64,000 nucleotides of DNA, taken from Paenibacillus oryzae. GTDB lineage: Bacteria; Bacillota; Bacilli; Paenibacillales; Paenibacillaceae. The translations under genes and the position numbers were made by a program. This document shows positions 25,161 to 33,800 of the stretch, one piece after another (positions within the stretch are counted from its first letter, which is position 1; each line of letters starts with the position of its first letter). The notes beneath the pieces were generated by a model. The model was not told the DNA's origin, did no database searches, and worked only from the letters and a program-made list of their open reading frames with translations. The stretch lies in contig NZ_LYPA01000032.1 in NCBI RefSeq assembly GCF_001675045.1, positions 1 to 64,000 of the forward strand, in the 5' to 3' direction.

Positions 25161-25918
25161 TTGCCGTCATTCAATCCGAATATCTCAAATATAAGCGAAC
25201 CTTTACGCGCAAGCTGATTCTTTGCGCCCCTTTATTTATTCTGATTCTTGCTTTGCTGGTCAAGATTGTAGCGCCGGACCAAAACGGGGACTGGAGTTTT
25301 CTGTTAACGGTTATTTACAACTGGTGGCCAGTCATCTTTATCCCTATTGGCATGGCCTTGTTTGCCGCGTTGATTCACATTCAGGAGAAAAAAGCAGGCA
25401 ATCTCGTAAACCTGCGAATCCACAACGTTTCTCCATGCCGCGTCTGGTTTGCCAAAATCGCCGTCATGGCCATCCATTCCTTTTGGGCAACGCTTGTCTT
25501 GATAGTCTGCACGCTTGCTTCGGTGCTGCTCATAGCAGCAGACAGCAGCGTTCCGTGGAGCCAACTCATTATAGGGGGACTGCTGATCTGGCTGGTTTCG
25601 CTTCCGCTTATTCCTTTGCAGCTAATGGCTGCGTTCTGGAAGGGCTTATTTTCCAGCATGGGCTTGGGCATTATCGGATTTTTCTGGGGCGTATCCGTTG
25701 CTCCAGGCGCAAACTGGATGTTTGTTCCATGGAGCTGGCCATCCCGCCTGATGGCGCCAATCGTTGGCGTACATCCCAACGGCGTATCCCTTCCACCCGG
25801 AGACCCTTTGCTCCTTGACACCTCAGTTATCCCGCTCGGAATCGGCATTTCAATTGCCGCGCTTATCCTGTTTTCAAGCCTGAGCGCTTTGTGGTTCAGC
25901 CGGAAGGAGCTGCGCTAA
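25157..25918 (+). CDS. Lantibiotic-immunity ABC permease, MutE/EpiE-like
   Basis: A 253-residue six-segment membrane protein. It shows the family pattern: SEYLKYKRTFTRKLILCAPLF at the N-terminus, WWPVIFIPIGMALFAAL, then IQEKKAGNLVNLRIHNVSP and a C-terminal NWMFVPWSWPSRLMAPIVGVHPNG. The ATG overlaps the ATPase stop. It partners with the next permease as a LanE/LanG heterodimer. Confidence 0.87.
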   Translation: MIAVIQSEYLKYKRTFTRKLILCAPLFILILALLVKIVAPDQNGDWSFLLTVIYNWWPVIFIPIGMALFAALIHIQEKKAGNLVNLRIHNVSPCRVWFAKIAVMAIHSFWATLVLIVCTLASVLLIAADSSVPWSQLIIGGLLIWLVSLPLIPLQLMAAFWKGLFSSMGLGIIGFFWGVSVAPGANWMFVPWSWPSRLMAPIVGVHPNGVSLPPGDPLLLDTSVIPLGIGISIAALILFSSLSALWFSRKELR

Positions 25919-26724
25919 TGAAACAGGCAGACCTTGCAAAACAGGCAAACCTTGCAGTCCTGCTTCAAATCGAATGGCTGAAGCTGAAGCGCACGCCCCT
26001 GCAATGGCTCTTGCTGGCGGGCCCCATCGGATTTGCCGCGCTTATTGTCTGGTATTACGCGGGAAGAGCGGTAACTCCCGGCCTTCCGGCCCTGATCTTC
26101 GATACGTTTGTTCAGGGAGCCAGCTCACTCGCCCTTCCGATAGGCATTGGCCTTCTAGGCGGGTATGTAATCCTTCAGGAGGAGCTAGCAGGTAATTTCA
26201 ACGGCTTTTTAGGCACTGCTATTTCGCGTTTTCGCCTATACGGAAGCAAGCTGTTGTTTATGATTGTGTTAATGGCATCCGCAATAGCTCTGTCTACCTT
26301 AACGCTTGCCGCCGGATTGCAATGGTTTACCTCTGTTCCCGTTCGCTGGGATATTCTCGCTGCGGCGGCAGGCATCGGTATCGCAGCTTCGCTCCCGCTG
26401 GCGGCGCTGCACCTGTGGGTCAGCCTGGCGTGGGGAATGGGAGCATCGGCAGCGTTAGGCGGAGGCGGCCTTCTGATCGCGGCTTTGTCGGCAACCTCTC
26501 TCGGTGACGCGGTTTGGCCTTATATTCCATGGGCATGGCCCGTCCGCCTGTCCAGCATGCCGGGACTTTATTTGCTGCCGGAGCTGCCCGACGAAGCCGT
26601 TATGGACTACCTTTGGCAAAAGACTTATCAGGGCTCGTTGTTGGCTGCTGTTGGATTTGTAGTATTATGGATTGGCGGCCTTCTCTGGTTTTGGAGGTGG
26701 GAGGGGCGTAAAGCACAGGAATGA
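25918..26724 (+). CDS. Lantibiotic-immunity ABC permease, MutG-like
   Basis: A 268-residue membrane protein. QIEWLKLKRTPLQWLLLAGPIGFAALIVWYYA and LQEELAGNFNGFLGTAISRFRLYGSKLLF match the MutG/LanG pattern, and PYIPWAWPVRLSSMP mirrors the C-terminal motif of its partner permease. Its ATG shares one base with the preceding stop codon (TAATG). The response regulator gene follows after 71 bases. Confidence 0.87.
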   Translation: MKQADLAKQANLAVLLQIEWLKLKRTPLQWLLLAGPIGFAALIVWYYAGRAVTPGLPALIFDTFVQGASSLALPIGIGLLGGYVILQEELAGNFNGFLGTAISRFRLYGSKLLFMIVLMASAIALSTLTLAAGLQWFTSVPVRWDILAAAAGIGIAASLPLAALHLWVSLAWGMGASAALGGGGLLIAALSATSLGDAVWPYIPWAWPVRLSSMPGLYLLPELPDEAVMDYLWQKTYQGSLLAAVGFVVLWIGGLLWFWRWEGRKAQE

Positions 26725-26795
26725 TAATAGAGCTCCGTAGGCGATAACAGCCTTGGAGCTTCCGTGGCCGAACAACTGGTTTGGAGGTTGGCATT

Positions 26796-27488
26796 ATGAA
26801 GACGATACTGATTATCGACGACGAAAAGGATATGGCTGGCCTGCTACAGGATACGCTGGAGGGCAGGGGCTACAACGTATTAACCGCCTATGACGGGACA
26901 ACCGGCATTGCCCTTGCAAGGAAGCAGCCCGATTTGATTATTCTGGATATTATGATGCCAGGCATGGATGGCTTTGAAGTTTGCAGGCAAATCCGGGACG
27001 TCGTATTATGCCCCATTCTTTTTCTGAGCGCCAAGCAATATGAACAGGACCGGATCAAAAGTCTGGCGATCGGCGGGGATGACTATATCGGCAAACCCTT
27101 CAGCTTGCTGGAGCTGCTGGCCAAAATCGAGGCCCATCTGCGGCGCGAGGAAAGAGCGATGCTGCTTAATGCACACAGCGCACGTCGCTTGCTCCATTTC
27201 AAAAGCGCAACGATCGATCTTCAATCACGGCAGCTTCTTATAGGCACGAAAGCTATACCTCTAACCAAGAAAGAATTCGACATCGCCGAATTTCTGGCCC
27301 TGCATCCCGGACAGGTTTTTTCCAAGGATCAAATGTATGAAAAAATATGGGGCTACGATGCGGACGGCGATGCCAGTACGGTTGCGGAGCATGTCAAAAA
27401 CATCCGCGCCAAGCTTGCCGAAGCGGACCCTGATGCAGCGTACATATCTACCGTATGGGGGATCGGATACAAATGGGAAAAATCCTGA
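26796..27488 (+). CDS. OmpR-family response regulator
   Basis: A 230-residue regulator with receiver residues IIDDEKD, LIILDIMMPG, LSAK and GKPFSL, and an OmpR-type winged helix (TKKEFDIAEFLALHPGQVFSKDQMYEKIWGYD...TVAEHVKNIRAKL). ATG 26796 has TTGGAGG 8 bases upstream. It is most like the SpaR/NsrR/CprR group that controls LanFEG-type pumps, which fits its place directly after such a pump. The kinase start lies inside its last codons. Confidence 0.9.
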   Translation: MKTILIIDDEKDMAGLLQDTLEGRGYNVLTAYDGTTGIALARKQPDLIILDIMMPGMDGFEVCRQIRDVVLCPILFLSAKQYEQDRIKSLAIGGDDYIGKPFSLLELLAKIEAHLRREERAMLLNAHSARRLLHFKSATIDLQSRQLLIGTKAIPLTKKEFDIAEFLALHPGQVFSKDQMYEKIWGYDADGDASTVAEHVKNIRAKLAEADPDAAYISTVWGIGYKWEKS

Positions 27489-28954
27489 TGCGCTGGCCTC
27501 TCAAATGGCAGTTTATTTTTGCCTTTGCCCTGATTCTGATTCTTAGCGCGGCAGCAACGGCGTTAACTGTCGCTTCCTATGTCTATCTGTATTCGAAATT
27601 GGAATATTCGGGGATTTATCCCGCTAATCATTATGAAAAACAAATTCCATCACTGAATGCTTATCTCCGAGAGCAAGGAGACCGCCTTCTGAACCCGGAA
27701 CGGGAGGAGCTGCTGCAAGCCGTTATCCCGACAGAGGGAATCCGTTATCAGGTGATAAATTCAGAGGGGCGTGTTCTTTACGGCACAGATCAACGCAAAA
27801 TATTGAATAGCCGTGAGCAGCTAAGGGATAGCATCAATACCACTATTAGGGGCGACGGAGAGTATAAGGTGATCATCCCCCTTTTTGGAGAAAACAGCAC
27901 ATTAGCAGGCGGAGTCGTGCTGATGTATAACCTTTCCCCAACGTATGCCAGCAAAACAGATCAATTTCTTTTTGCTCCCTTGTACATGTTCCTTTTTCTT
28001 TCGCCGTTTATTTATATCATCCTATTTGCCTTCCTGTTCGCTCGGTTGTTGGCCAATAATATGGGCAAGCCGCTTCGCCAGCTCATTCAGGCCGCAAAGC
28101 AAATTAAAAACAAAGACCTGAATTTCACAATCGATTACGCGGGCTCCAATGAGCTGGGCCAGCTTAGCGAAGCTTTTCGGGATATGAGAGCCGAGTTGGA
28201 GGCATCCTTAATCTCGCAGTGGAGAATGGAGCAAGAGAGGCTGGATTTAATGGAGAATCTGGCTCATGATATCAAAACGCCCCTTGCCATCATTAGAGGT
28301 TATGCCGACTCTCTGCTGCTAGAGCAGTCCGACAGCAAGGATAAATGGCAAAAATATATTTCCGTTATCAAGGAAAACGCAATTCGCGGCTCCAGCTATA
28401 TCGAGCATATGCAGTTACCGGCCGATTCCCAGCCATCCGCTTTTTCCATCCATTACACCTATGCCGATTTGAGCGAACTGCTCAAGCGAAAAACGGACAA
28501 TTACAAGCTGTTAGCCTCGCAGAAGGAAATAGATGTCCGCTTAAAAATGGGAGGCTGCAACCCTGAAAAGTCATTTTCTTCAAAAAGATGGGTGGATGTC
28601 GGGAAGCTGGAACGAATTCTGGACAACATCGTCCTGAACGGTATACGCCATACGCCGCAAAAAGGCAGCATCCGGCTTGAAGCCGTCTTACGCGAGGATG
28701 GCTGCACCATCACGGTTTGCGATACCGGAGAAGGCTTTAGCGACGGTGATCTCCCCCACCTTTTTGACAGGCTATACAGAGGGAACGGCTCCGCCCAGGA
28801 GGACGATTATGCCCATTGCGGGCGTGGTCTCTATATTGCCAAACAACTGGCGGAAATACATGGAGGGGAAATCCGCGCTCGCAATAACGAATGCGGCGGA
28901 GCCTGCGTCGAATTTGATCTAGCATTTGGCGGCCCGAAGCAAGCAAACGAGTAA
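27473..28954 (+). CDS. Sensor histidine kinase
   Basis: A 493-residue kinase with two membrane segments (residues 10-35 and ~165-195) enclosing a ~130-residue external sensor domain (YSGIYPANHYEKQIPSLNAYLREQGDRL...), much larger than in the neighbouring kinase at 22509. HAMP follows (NMGKPLRQLIQAAKQIKNKDLNF), then H-box NLAHDIKTPLAIIRG, N-box LDNIVLNGIRHT, G-boxes DTGEGFSD and GRGLYIAKQL. It overlaps the end of the response-regulator gene by 16 bases. Confidence 0.9.
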   Translation: MGKILMRWPLKWQFIFAFALILILSAAATALTVASYVYLYSKLEYSGIYPANHYEKQIPSLNAYLREQGDRLLNPEREELLQAVIPTEGIRYQVINSEGRVLYGTDQRKILNSREQLRDSINTTIRGDGEYKVIIPLFGENSTLAGGVVLMYNLSPTYASKTDQFLFAPLYMFLFLSPFIYIILFAFLFARLLANNMGKPLRQLIQAAKQIKNKDLNFTIDYAGSNELGQLSEAFRDMRAELEASLISQWRMEQERLDLMENLAHDIKTPLAIIRGYADSLLLEQSDSKDKWQKYISVIKENAIRGSSYIEHMQLPADSQPSAFSIHYTYADLSELLKRKTDNYKLLASQKEIDVRLKMGGCNPEKSFSSKRWVDVGKLERILDNIVLNGIRHTPQKGSIRLEAVLREDGCTITVCDTGEGFSDGDLPHLFDRLYRGNGSAQEDDYAHCGRGLYIAKQLAEIHGGEIRARNNECGGACVEFDLAFGGPKQANE

Positions 28955-28955
28955 T

Positions 28956-28987
28956 AAAAAAGATGCGGCCCTCGCCGCATCTTTTTA
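28956..28987 (+). terminator. Terminator after lantibiotic-resistance module
   Basis: Stem AAAAGATGCGGC / GCCGCATCTTTT around CCTC, followed by T-rich sequence. A-rich upstream arm makes it usable from both directions; asd on the other strand ends at 29031. Confidence 0.85.
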
Positions 28988-29030
28988 TTGACCCTCTACA
29001 TATAACAATCCTCGGTATTATTTGCTGACC

Positions 29031-30116
29031 TTATTTAGCTACAATATAACCTTCCGCCTTCAGCAGCTCGGCGATCAGCACCGCGCCGCCGGCAGCGCCG
29101 CGCAGCGTGTTATGAGACAAGCCAACAAACTTGTAGTCGTAGACGGAATCCTCGCGCAGACGGCCGGCGGAAACGCCCATGCCATGCTCGATGTCGCGGT
29201 CCAGCTTCGTTTGCGGACGGTTTTCTTCCTCAAAATACGTAATGAACTGCTTCGGCGCGCTTGGCAGCTCCAGCTCCTGAGGACGTCCTTTATATTCTTG
29301 CCAGCGCTGCAGAATTTCTTCCTTGCTTGGTTTGTTTTCAAATGAAACAAACACGGTTGCCAGATGGCCGTCCGTTACCGGCACGCGGATGCATTGCGTC
29401 GTAATAAGCGGTCCTTCCGCTTTTACAATTTCGCCGTTTTCGACGCTGCCCCAAATGCGCAGAGGCTCCTGCTCGCTTTTTTCTTCCTCCCCGCCGATGT
29501 AAGGAATAACGTTGTCCAGCATTTCCGGCCAATCGGTGAAGTTTTTGCCCGCGCCCGAGATCGCTTGGTAAGTAGATGCCACAACAACCTTCGGATTAAA
29601 TTCACGCAGGGCGTTCAGCGCCGGAACATAGCTTTGAATGGAGCAGTTTGGCTTAACCGCAATAAAGCCCGTCGATGTGCCCAGACGTTTGCGCTGCGCT
29701 TCGATAACCTCGATATGGCCAGGGTTGATTTCGGGAACAACCATCGGTACGTCCGGCGTCCAGCGGTGGGCGGAGTTGTTGGAAATAACAGGCGTACCTG
29801 TTTTGGCATAAGCTTCTTCCAAAGCTTTAATTTCATCCTTCTTCATATCTACCGCGCAAAAAACAAAGTCGACGCCGCTTGCCACTTCCTCTACCTTGGA
29901 AGCATCCTGCACCATAATTCCTTTTACAGCTTCAGGAATCGGAGTGGACAGCTTCCATCTGCCCTGAACCGCTGCCTCGTATGTTTTGCCTGCCGAGCTT
30001 GCGCTGGCCGCAATCGCCGTTACTTCAAACCAGGGATGTCCGTTCAGCAGCTCCACAAAGCGCTGTCCCACCATGCCTGTTCCTCCAACAATACCTGCTT
30101 TCAATTTTCCAGTCAT
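29031..30116 (-). CDS. asd: Aspartate-semialdehyde dehydrogenase, archaeal/fungal-type
   Basis: Reduces aspartyl phosphate to the semialdehyde feeding Lys/DAP, Thr and Met. The 361-residue protein has GIVGGTGMVGQRFVELL for NADPH, the catalytic Cys in VKPNCSIQSYVPAL, ISGAGKNFTD, the substrate loop EPLRIWGSVENG, and VPVTDGHLATVFV. NCSIQSY and the overall length (about 360) match the archaeal/fungal branch rather than the ~330-350 residue bacterial branch. It is alone, preceded by a T-box leader ending ~220 bases upstream. The relation to lysine-operon asd elsewhere in the genome cannot be seen here. Confidence 0.92.
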   Translation of the reverse strand: MTGKLKAGIVGGTGMVGQRFVELLNGHPWFEVTAIAASASSAGKTYEAAVQGRWKLSTPIPEAVKGIMVQDASKVEEVASGVDFVFCAVDMKKDEIKALEEAYAKTGTPVISNNSAHRWTPDVPMVVPEINPGHIEVIEAQRKRLGTSTGFIAVKPNCSIQSYVPALNALREFNPKVVVASTYQAISGAGKNFTDWPEMLDNVIPYIGGEEEKSEQEPLRIWGSVENGEIVKAEGPLITTQCIRVPVTDGHLATVFVSFENKPSKEEILQRWQEYKGRPQELELPSAPKQFITYFEEENRPQTKLDRDIEHGMGVSAGRLREDSVYDYKFVGLSHNTLRGAAGGAVLIAELLKAEGYIVAK

Positions 30117-30337
30117 GAATCTCTCTCCCTTTCCGTAATCTCGTTATCCTGTAGTTATCGTTGCTTAATTAAATGCGGCTTATGCTTTATTGGTTCCCTC
30201 GAACAGCAACGTCAAACTATCGCGACCAGTCAAAAGAGTGCTTTTGGAGCCTGCTTTAATGGAAACCGGCCAATTTGAACAGCCTCGAAAGGGATGCTTC
30301 GTTCACCAGTGCTGCTGTACTTGCGCAATAAAAAAAT

Positions 30338-30640
30338 CCCACCCCCAAGACTATAGTCTCAGGGACGAGATTAGTATGCTCGTGGTACCACCCGGATTCG
30401 CAGATATGTCGCCATATCCGCCTCTTCAAGTACGGCTGCAAAATTACCAGCTTATACTCTAGCTCTGTAACGGGAGCTCCCGTCGCACTATCCTTTCCGG
30501 CGGGCTTCCCCGTTCCGTCATTCCAATGCGCGGCTCTTAGTCTTTCTTCAGCGGGTTATTCTCTGCTCCTTCGCAGCTGCCGGAGCTCTCTGCAATCAAA
30601 TAAATCCGCCTACTCGTCTCGTCGTTGCCTTTTCATATTG
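30338..30640 (-). ncRNA. T-box riboswitch leader upstream of asd
   Basis: The canonical T-box GGGTGGTACCACGAG (30382-30396) is present, preceded by a Stem I that opens with GACGAGACGAGTAG and holds AGAGAGCTCC...GGAGC with a GCTGCGAA distal loop. A terminator stem (CCCTGAGACT / GTCTTGGGG, then seven T at 30333-30339) follows. The specifier codon is not certain: the stretch GAATAACCC in Stem I allows AAC (Asn) or ACC (Thr), among others. It would stop asd transcription when the matching tRNA is charged. About 220 bases separate the terminator from the asd ATG, which is unusually long. Confidence 0.88.
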
Positions 30641-30645
30641 GTTTT

Positions 30646-30674
30646 ATAATAGCAAGCAATAGCGGAAAATTCAA
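30646..30674 (-). promoter_or_regulatory. Sigma-A promoter of the T-box/asd transcript
   Basis: -35 TTGAAT and -10 TATTAT with an exact 17-base spacer on the minus strand. The start point would fall a few bases upstream of the T-box Stem I. Confidence 0.75.
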
Positions 30675-30803
30675 TCGTCTTTCAGCAATTTTTCGAAAAT
30701 CCGGCCGAGCATATATTGCCAGCACTTGTTTGGAGAGGGTGCTTGCTGCTCCGCCGGTCTTAACCATTTGGCTTAAGATTTCAGCTTTTATGCCGCCGGA
30801 ATA

Positions 30804-33800
30804 TTATGGCTTTTGTATGGCTACAACCTCGGTTTCACCATTCAGATAAGCCTCTTCACGGAACGACTGAGTAGCGGAACGAATTGCGTCAGCGGCCCAA
30901 TGCGAGGCCGGAACATCCTGCCAGTCACCGCCGCTCCCCGACAACTGCGGACGGCCCAATACCCTGTTCAATACGGCAACAGCCTGTGCCCGCGTCACTT
31001 GACGATCCGGGCGGAAGCTGCCATCTTCATAACCCGTGAGCCAGCCTTGTTCCGATACGATGGAAATCGCCGAGGCAGCCCAATGCTCCGCCGCATCCGC
31101 GAACATAGCGGGCTGCTCCGTCCCTTGCGCCGCAAGCCAACGGGCCAGAACAACGGCCAGCTCGGCGCGGGTCAAAGGGGATTCTGGTCGGAACGAACCA
31201 TCAGGTCCACCGCTCATCCAGGAGGATGCGGCTGCCTTGGCAATTGCCTCAGCCGCCCAATGCTCCTGCGGCACATCGCCAAAGTCTGTATCGCCGCCGG
31301 CTGCCGCCCCTGCCTGTCCGGCCGGCGAAAGCTTCGTCAATAAGGCGGCAAGCTCGGCGCGAGTGACCGCCCGATCAGGTGCAAAACGCCCATCGCCGTA
31401 ACCATTCATATAGTTGTCGTAGGAAGTGACAATAGGTTCAGCCGCCAGCACGATGGCTTGGCCGGAGCCTTCCGTCTCAATCGTAATACCGGTTGCCTTG
31501 CCTCCAGCATCGTAACGAACCTTCCCCGCCATCAAGCGACTCTCTCCATTTTCAACTTTCATGTAAACCGCCAGTTTACGTGCTTCGACCGCATTAAGAG
31601 CGTCCGGCAAAGGAAGCAGCAGGCTGCCCTTGCCCGTAATTCCGCCACTTGCAAAGGATACTGCAGCACTTGCTTGCTTCACATTCCAGTTATGGGCTAG
31701 CGCGGTATTTGTTTGATCAAGAAGCCGCTTTGCCAGCTTTGTCCCTCCGGGCACCGCTAACTGAACAGACAGCTCGTTGGAATTGCTTTTAGAAAAATCC
31801 AATGGCATTTCATATTCTGTTTCCTCTATGCTCAAAACCAGCTTAAGCTTCAAATCCTTGAGCTGTCGAATGGCCTCTGTCGAAAACGCAAACCGCACCT
31901 GCTCCGCTTTGTGAGCTACACCTGATTGCGACTCAATGCGCAGCACGTTTTCGCCACCGGCAGAAGCAGCGGAAACAATGGCTCCGGCCGACTCCAGCTT
32001 CAATTCATAATGCAACGCTCCGCTTGAATCAACAATGCTTGATTCCGTAAGCCCCGTTATCGGCTGGCCGTTCAGCCTTAATCCAAATATTTGGCTGCGG
32101 ATAATTGGCAATGCCGCCGCCGCTGGTCTTGCGCGCGTAATCTCTATTTCATAGGTTTGTTTAACCGACGCCAGCTGTGCCGTTGCTTCAACGTCCACTG
32201 TATTGGCGCCATAATTCAGCGAAACTACTGCTTGCTCCCCTGCCTGCACCGCCTTGCCGTTGACCGCTACCGATGCGGCCATATCAGCCGCCGAGGCCGT
32301 CAGCAGCACAGAAGCAACCTCGCTTGCCACCTGTGCCGTATAATGCGTCTGCCGTGGATCGAATACTGGAGAAAGGGTCACCGGCTGACCGTCGATGCTC
32401 AGCGTCAATGCCGCAAGATCAGCGTTAATACGGCGAATGTTGTCCACTTCAATGGTAGCGGCCGCTTCATTGCCAGCTGCATCTTTTGTGTAGACGGTGT
32501 AGACGCCATTGGTTTGTGCATCAAACTGGCGGGCTTCCGTTATATCGTTGCCAGCTCCGCCGCTGAAAAATGCAATCGGCTCTTCGCCCTCTGCCCACTT
32601 CACAACTGCGATAGAATTGCCATCGCCGACGGCAGTGACCTGTGCAAGAACAGCAGCCCGCTCACCTGTTGGTTCTTCCGTTTCCAGGCTCAGTTGCAGT
32701 TTTGGTTCATCCCGATAAATATTCATCACGTTAATTTGCTGAACGGTGCTGTTGCCCGCGTAATCATAGGCAATGACCGTATAAAGGCCATTGGCTGTAG
32801 CAACAAACACTCCATCCATCACTTCTTCGGATGGCCAAGGGTTCTCCGTTTCTGGAGAAACGGCGGACCAAAGCACCGTTCTGACTCCGCTCTCGGAATC
32901 CGACGCAGTTACGGAAATCATCACGTTGCCGTTAATCGGTGCCGTATAGTCCGATGTTAACGTCAAGGCTGGTTTCATTCGATCCACGTTTGAAATCGTG
33001 ATTCTCTCAACTGTTTTGTTGCCAGCCGCATCACGTGCATAAATAGTGTACGTGCCGTTTTCATCAGCCGTGAACTCTGATTCGTCCAGCACATCCTCAC
33101 CGCCACCGCCGATGAAATAGGCGGTGTCAAAATCGCCCTTCGCTACACGAAGCTCCGCAAGGCTATTCCCCGCCGCTGTGCCAGCAACGGAAGCGTCAAT
33201 GCTTACCACAACATCACCGTTGGTTGGAGCACTTGGAGAAGACGTTAATGTCAGCTCAGGCGCCTGCCTGAGTATGTTCGTTAGCTCTATGGTCTCCATT
33301 GTTTCATTGCCAGCCGCATCGCGTGCATAAACAGTGTACATGCCGTTTTCATCAGCCGTGAACGCTGATTCATCCAACATATTCTCACCGCCGCCGCCAA
33401 TGAAGTAGGCAGCATTTTGATCGCCCTTTGCCGCACGAAGCTCTGCGAGGCCATTGCCTGCTGACTCACCGGCAACAGTAGCAGCAATACCTACCTCAAC
33501 GTTTCCGTTTGTTGGGGCACTTGGCGAAGGCGTTAACATCAGCTCAGGCGCTTGCTTAAATATATTGGTTATCTCTACGGTTTTCACCGTTTCATTACCT
33601 GCCGCATCGCGTGCATAGACAGTGTAGGTGCCGCTTTCATCAGCCGTGAACGCTGATCCATCCAGTACATCCTCACCGCCGCCGCCAATGAAGTAGGCGG
33701 CATTACGGTCTCCCTTCGCTGCACGAAGCCCGGCAAGGCCATTACCTGCTGACTCACCAGCAAAAGTAACAGCAATACCTACCTCAACGTTTCCGTTAGT

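Noticed and set aside
29364-30278. A 304-codon plus-strand frame opposite asd
   Set aside because: Antisense shadow with Cys/Arg/Asn-rich composition and no family features; asd on the other strand is unmistakable.
32091-32960. A 289-codon plus-strand frame opposite the SLH gene
   Set aside because: Shadow of the SLH gene with no ribosome site and a composition not like a real protein.
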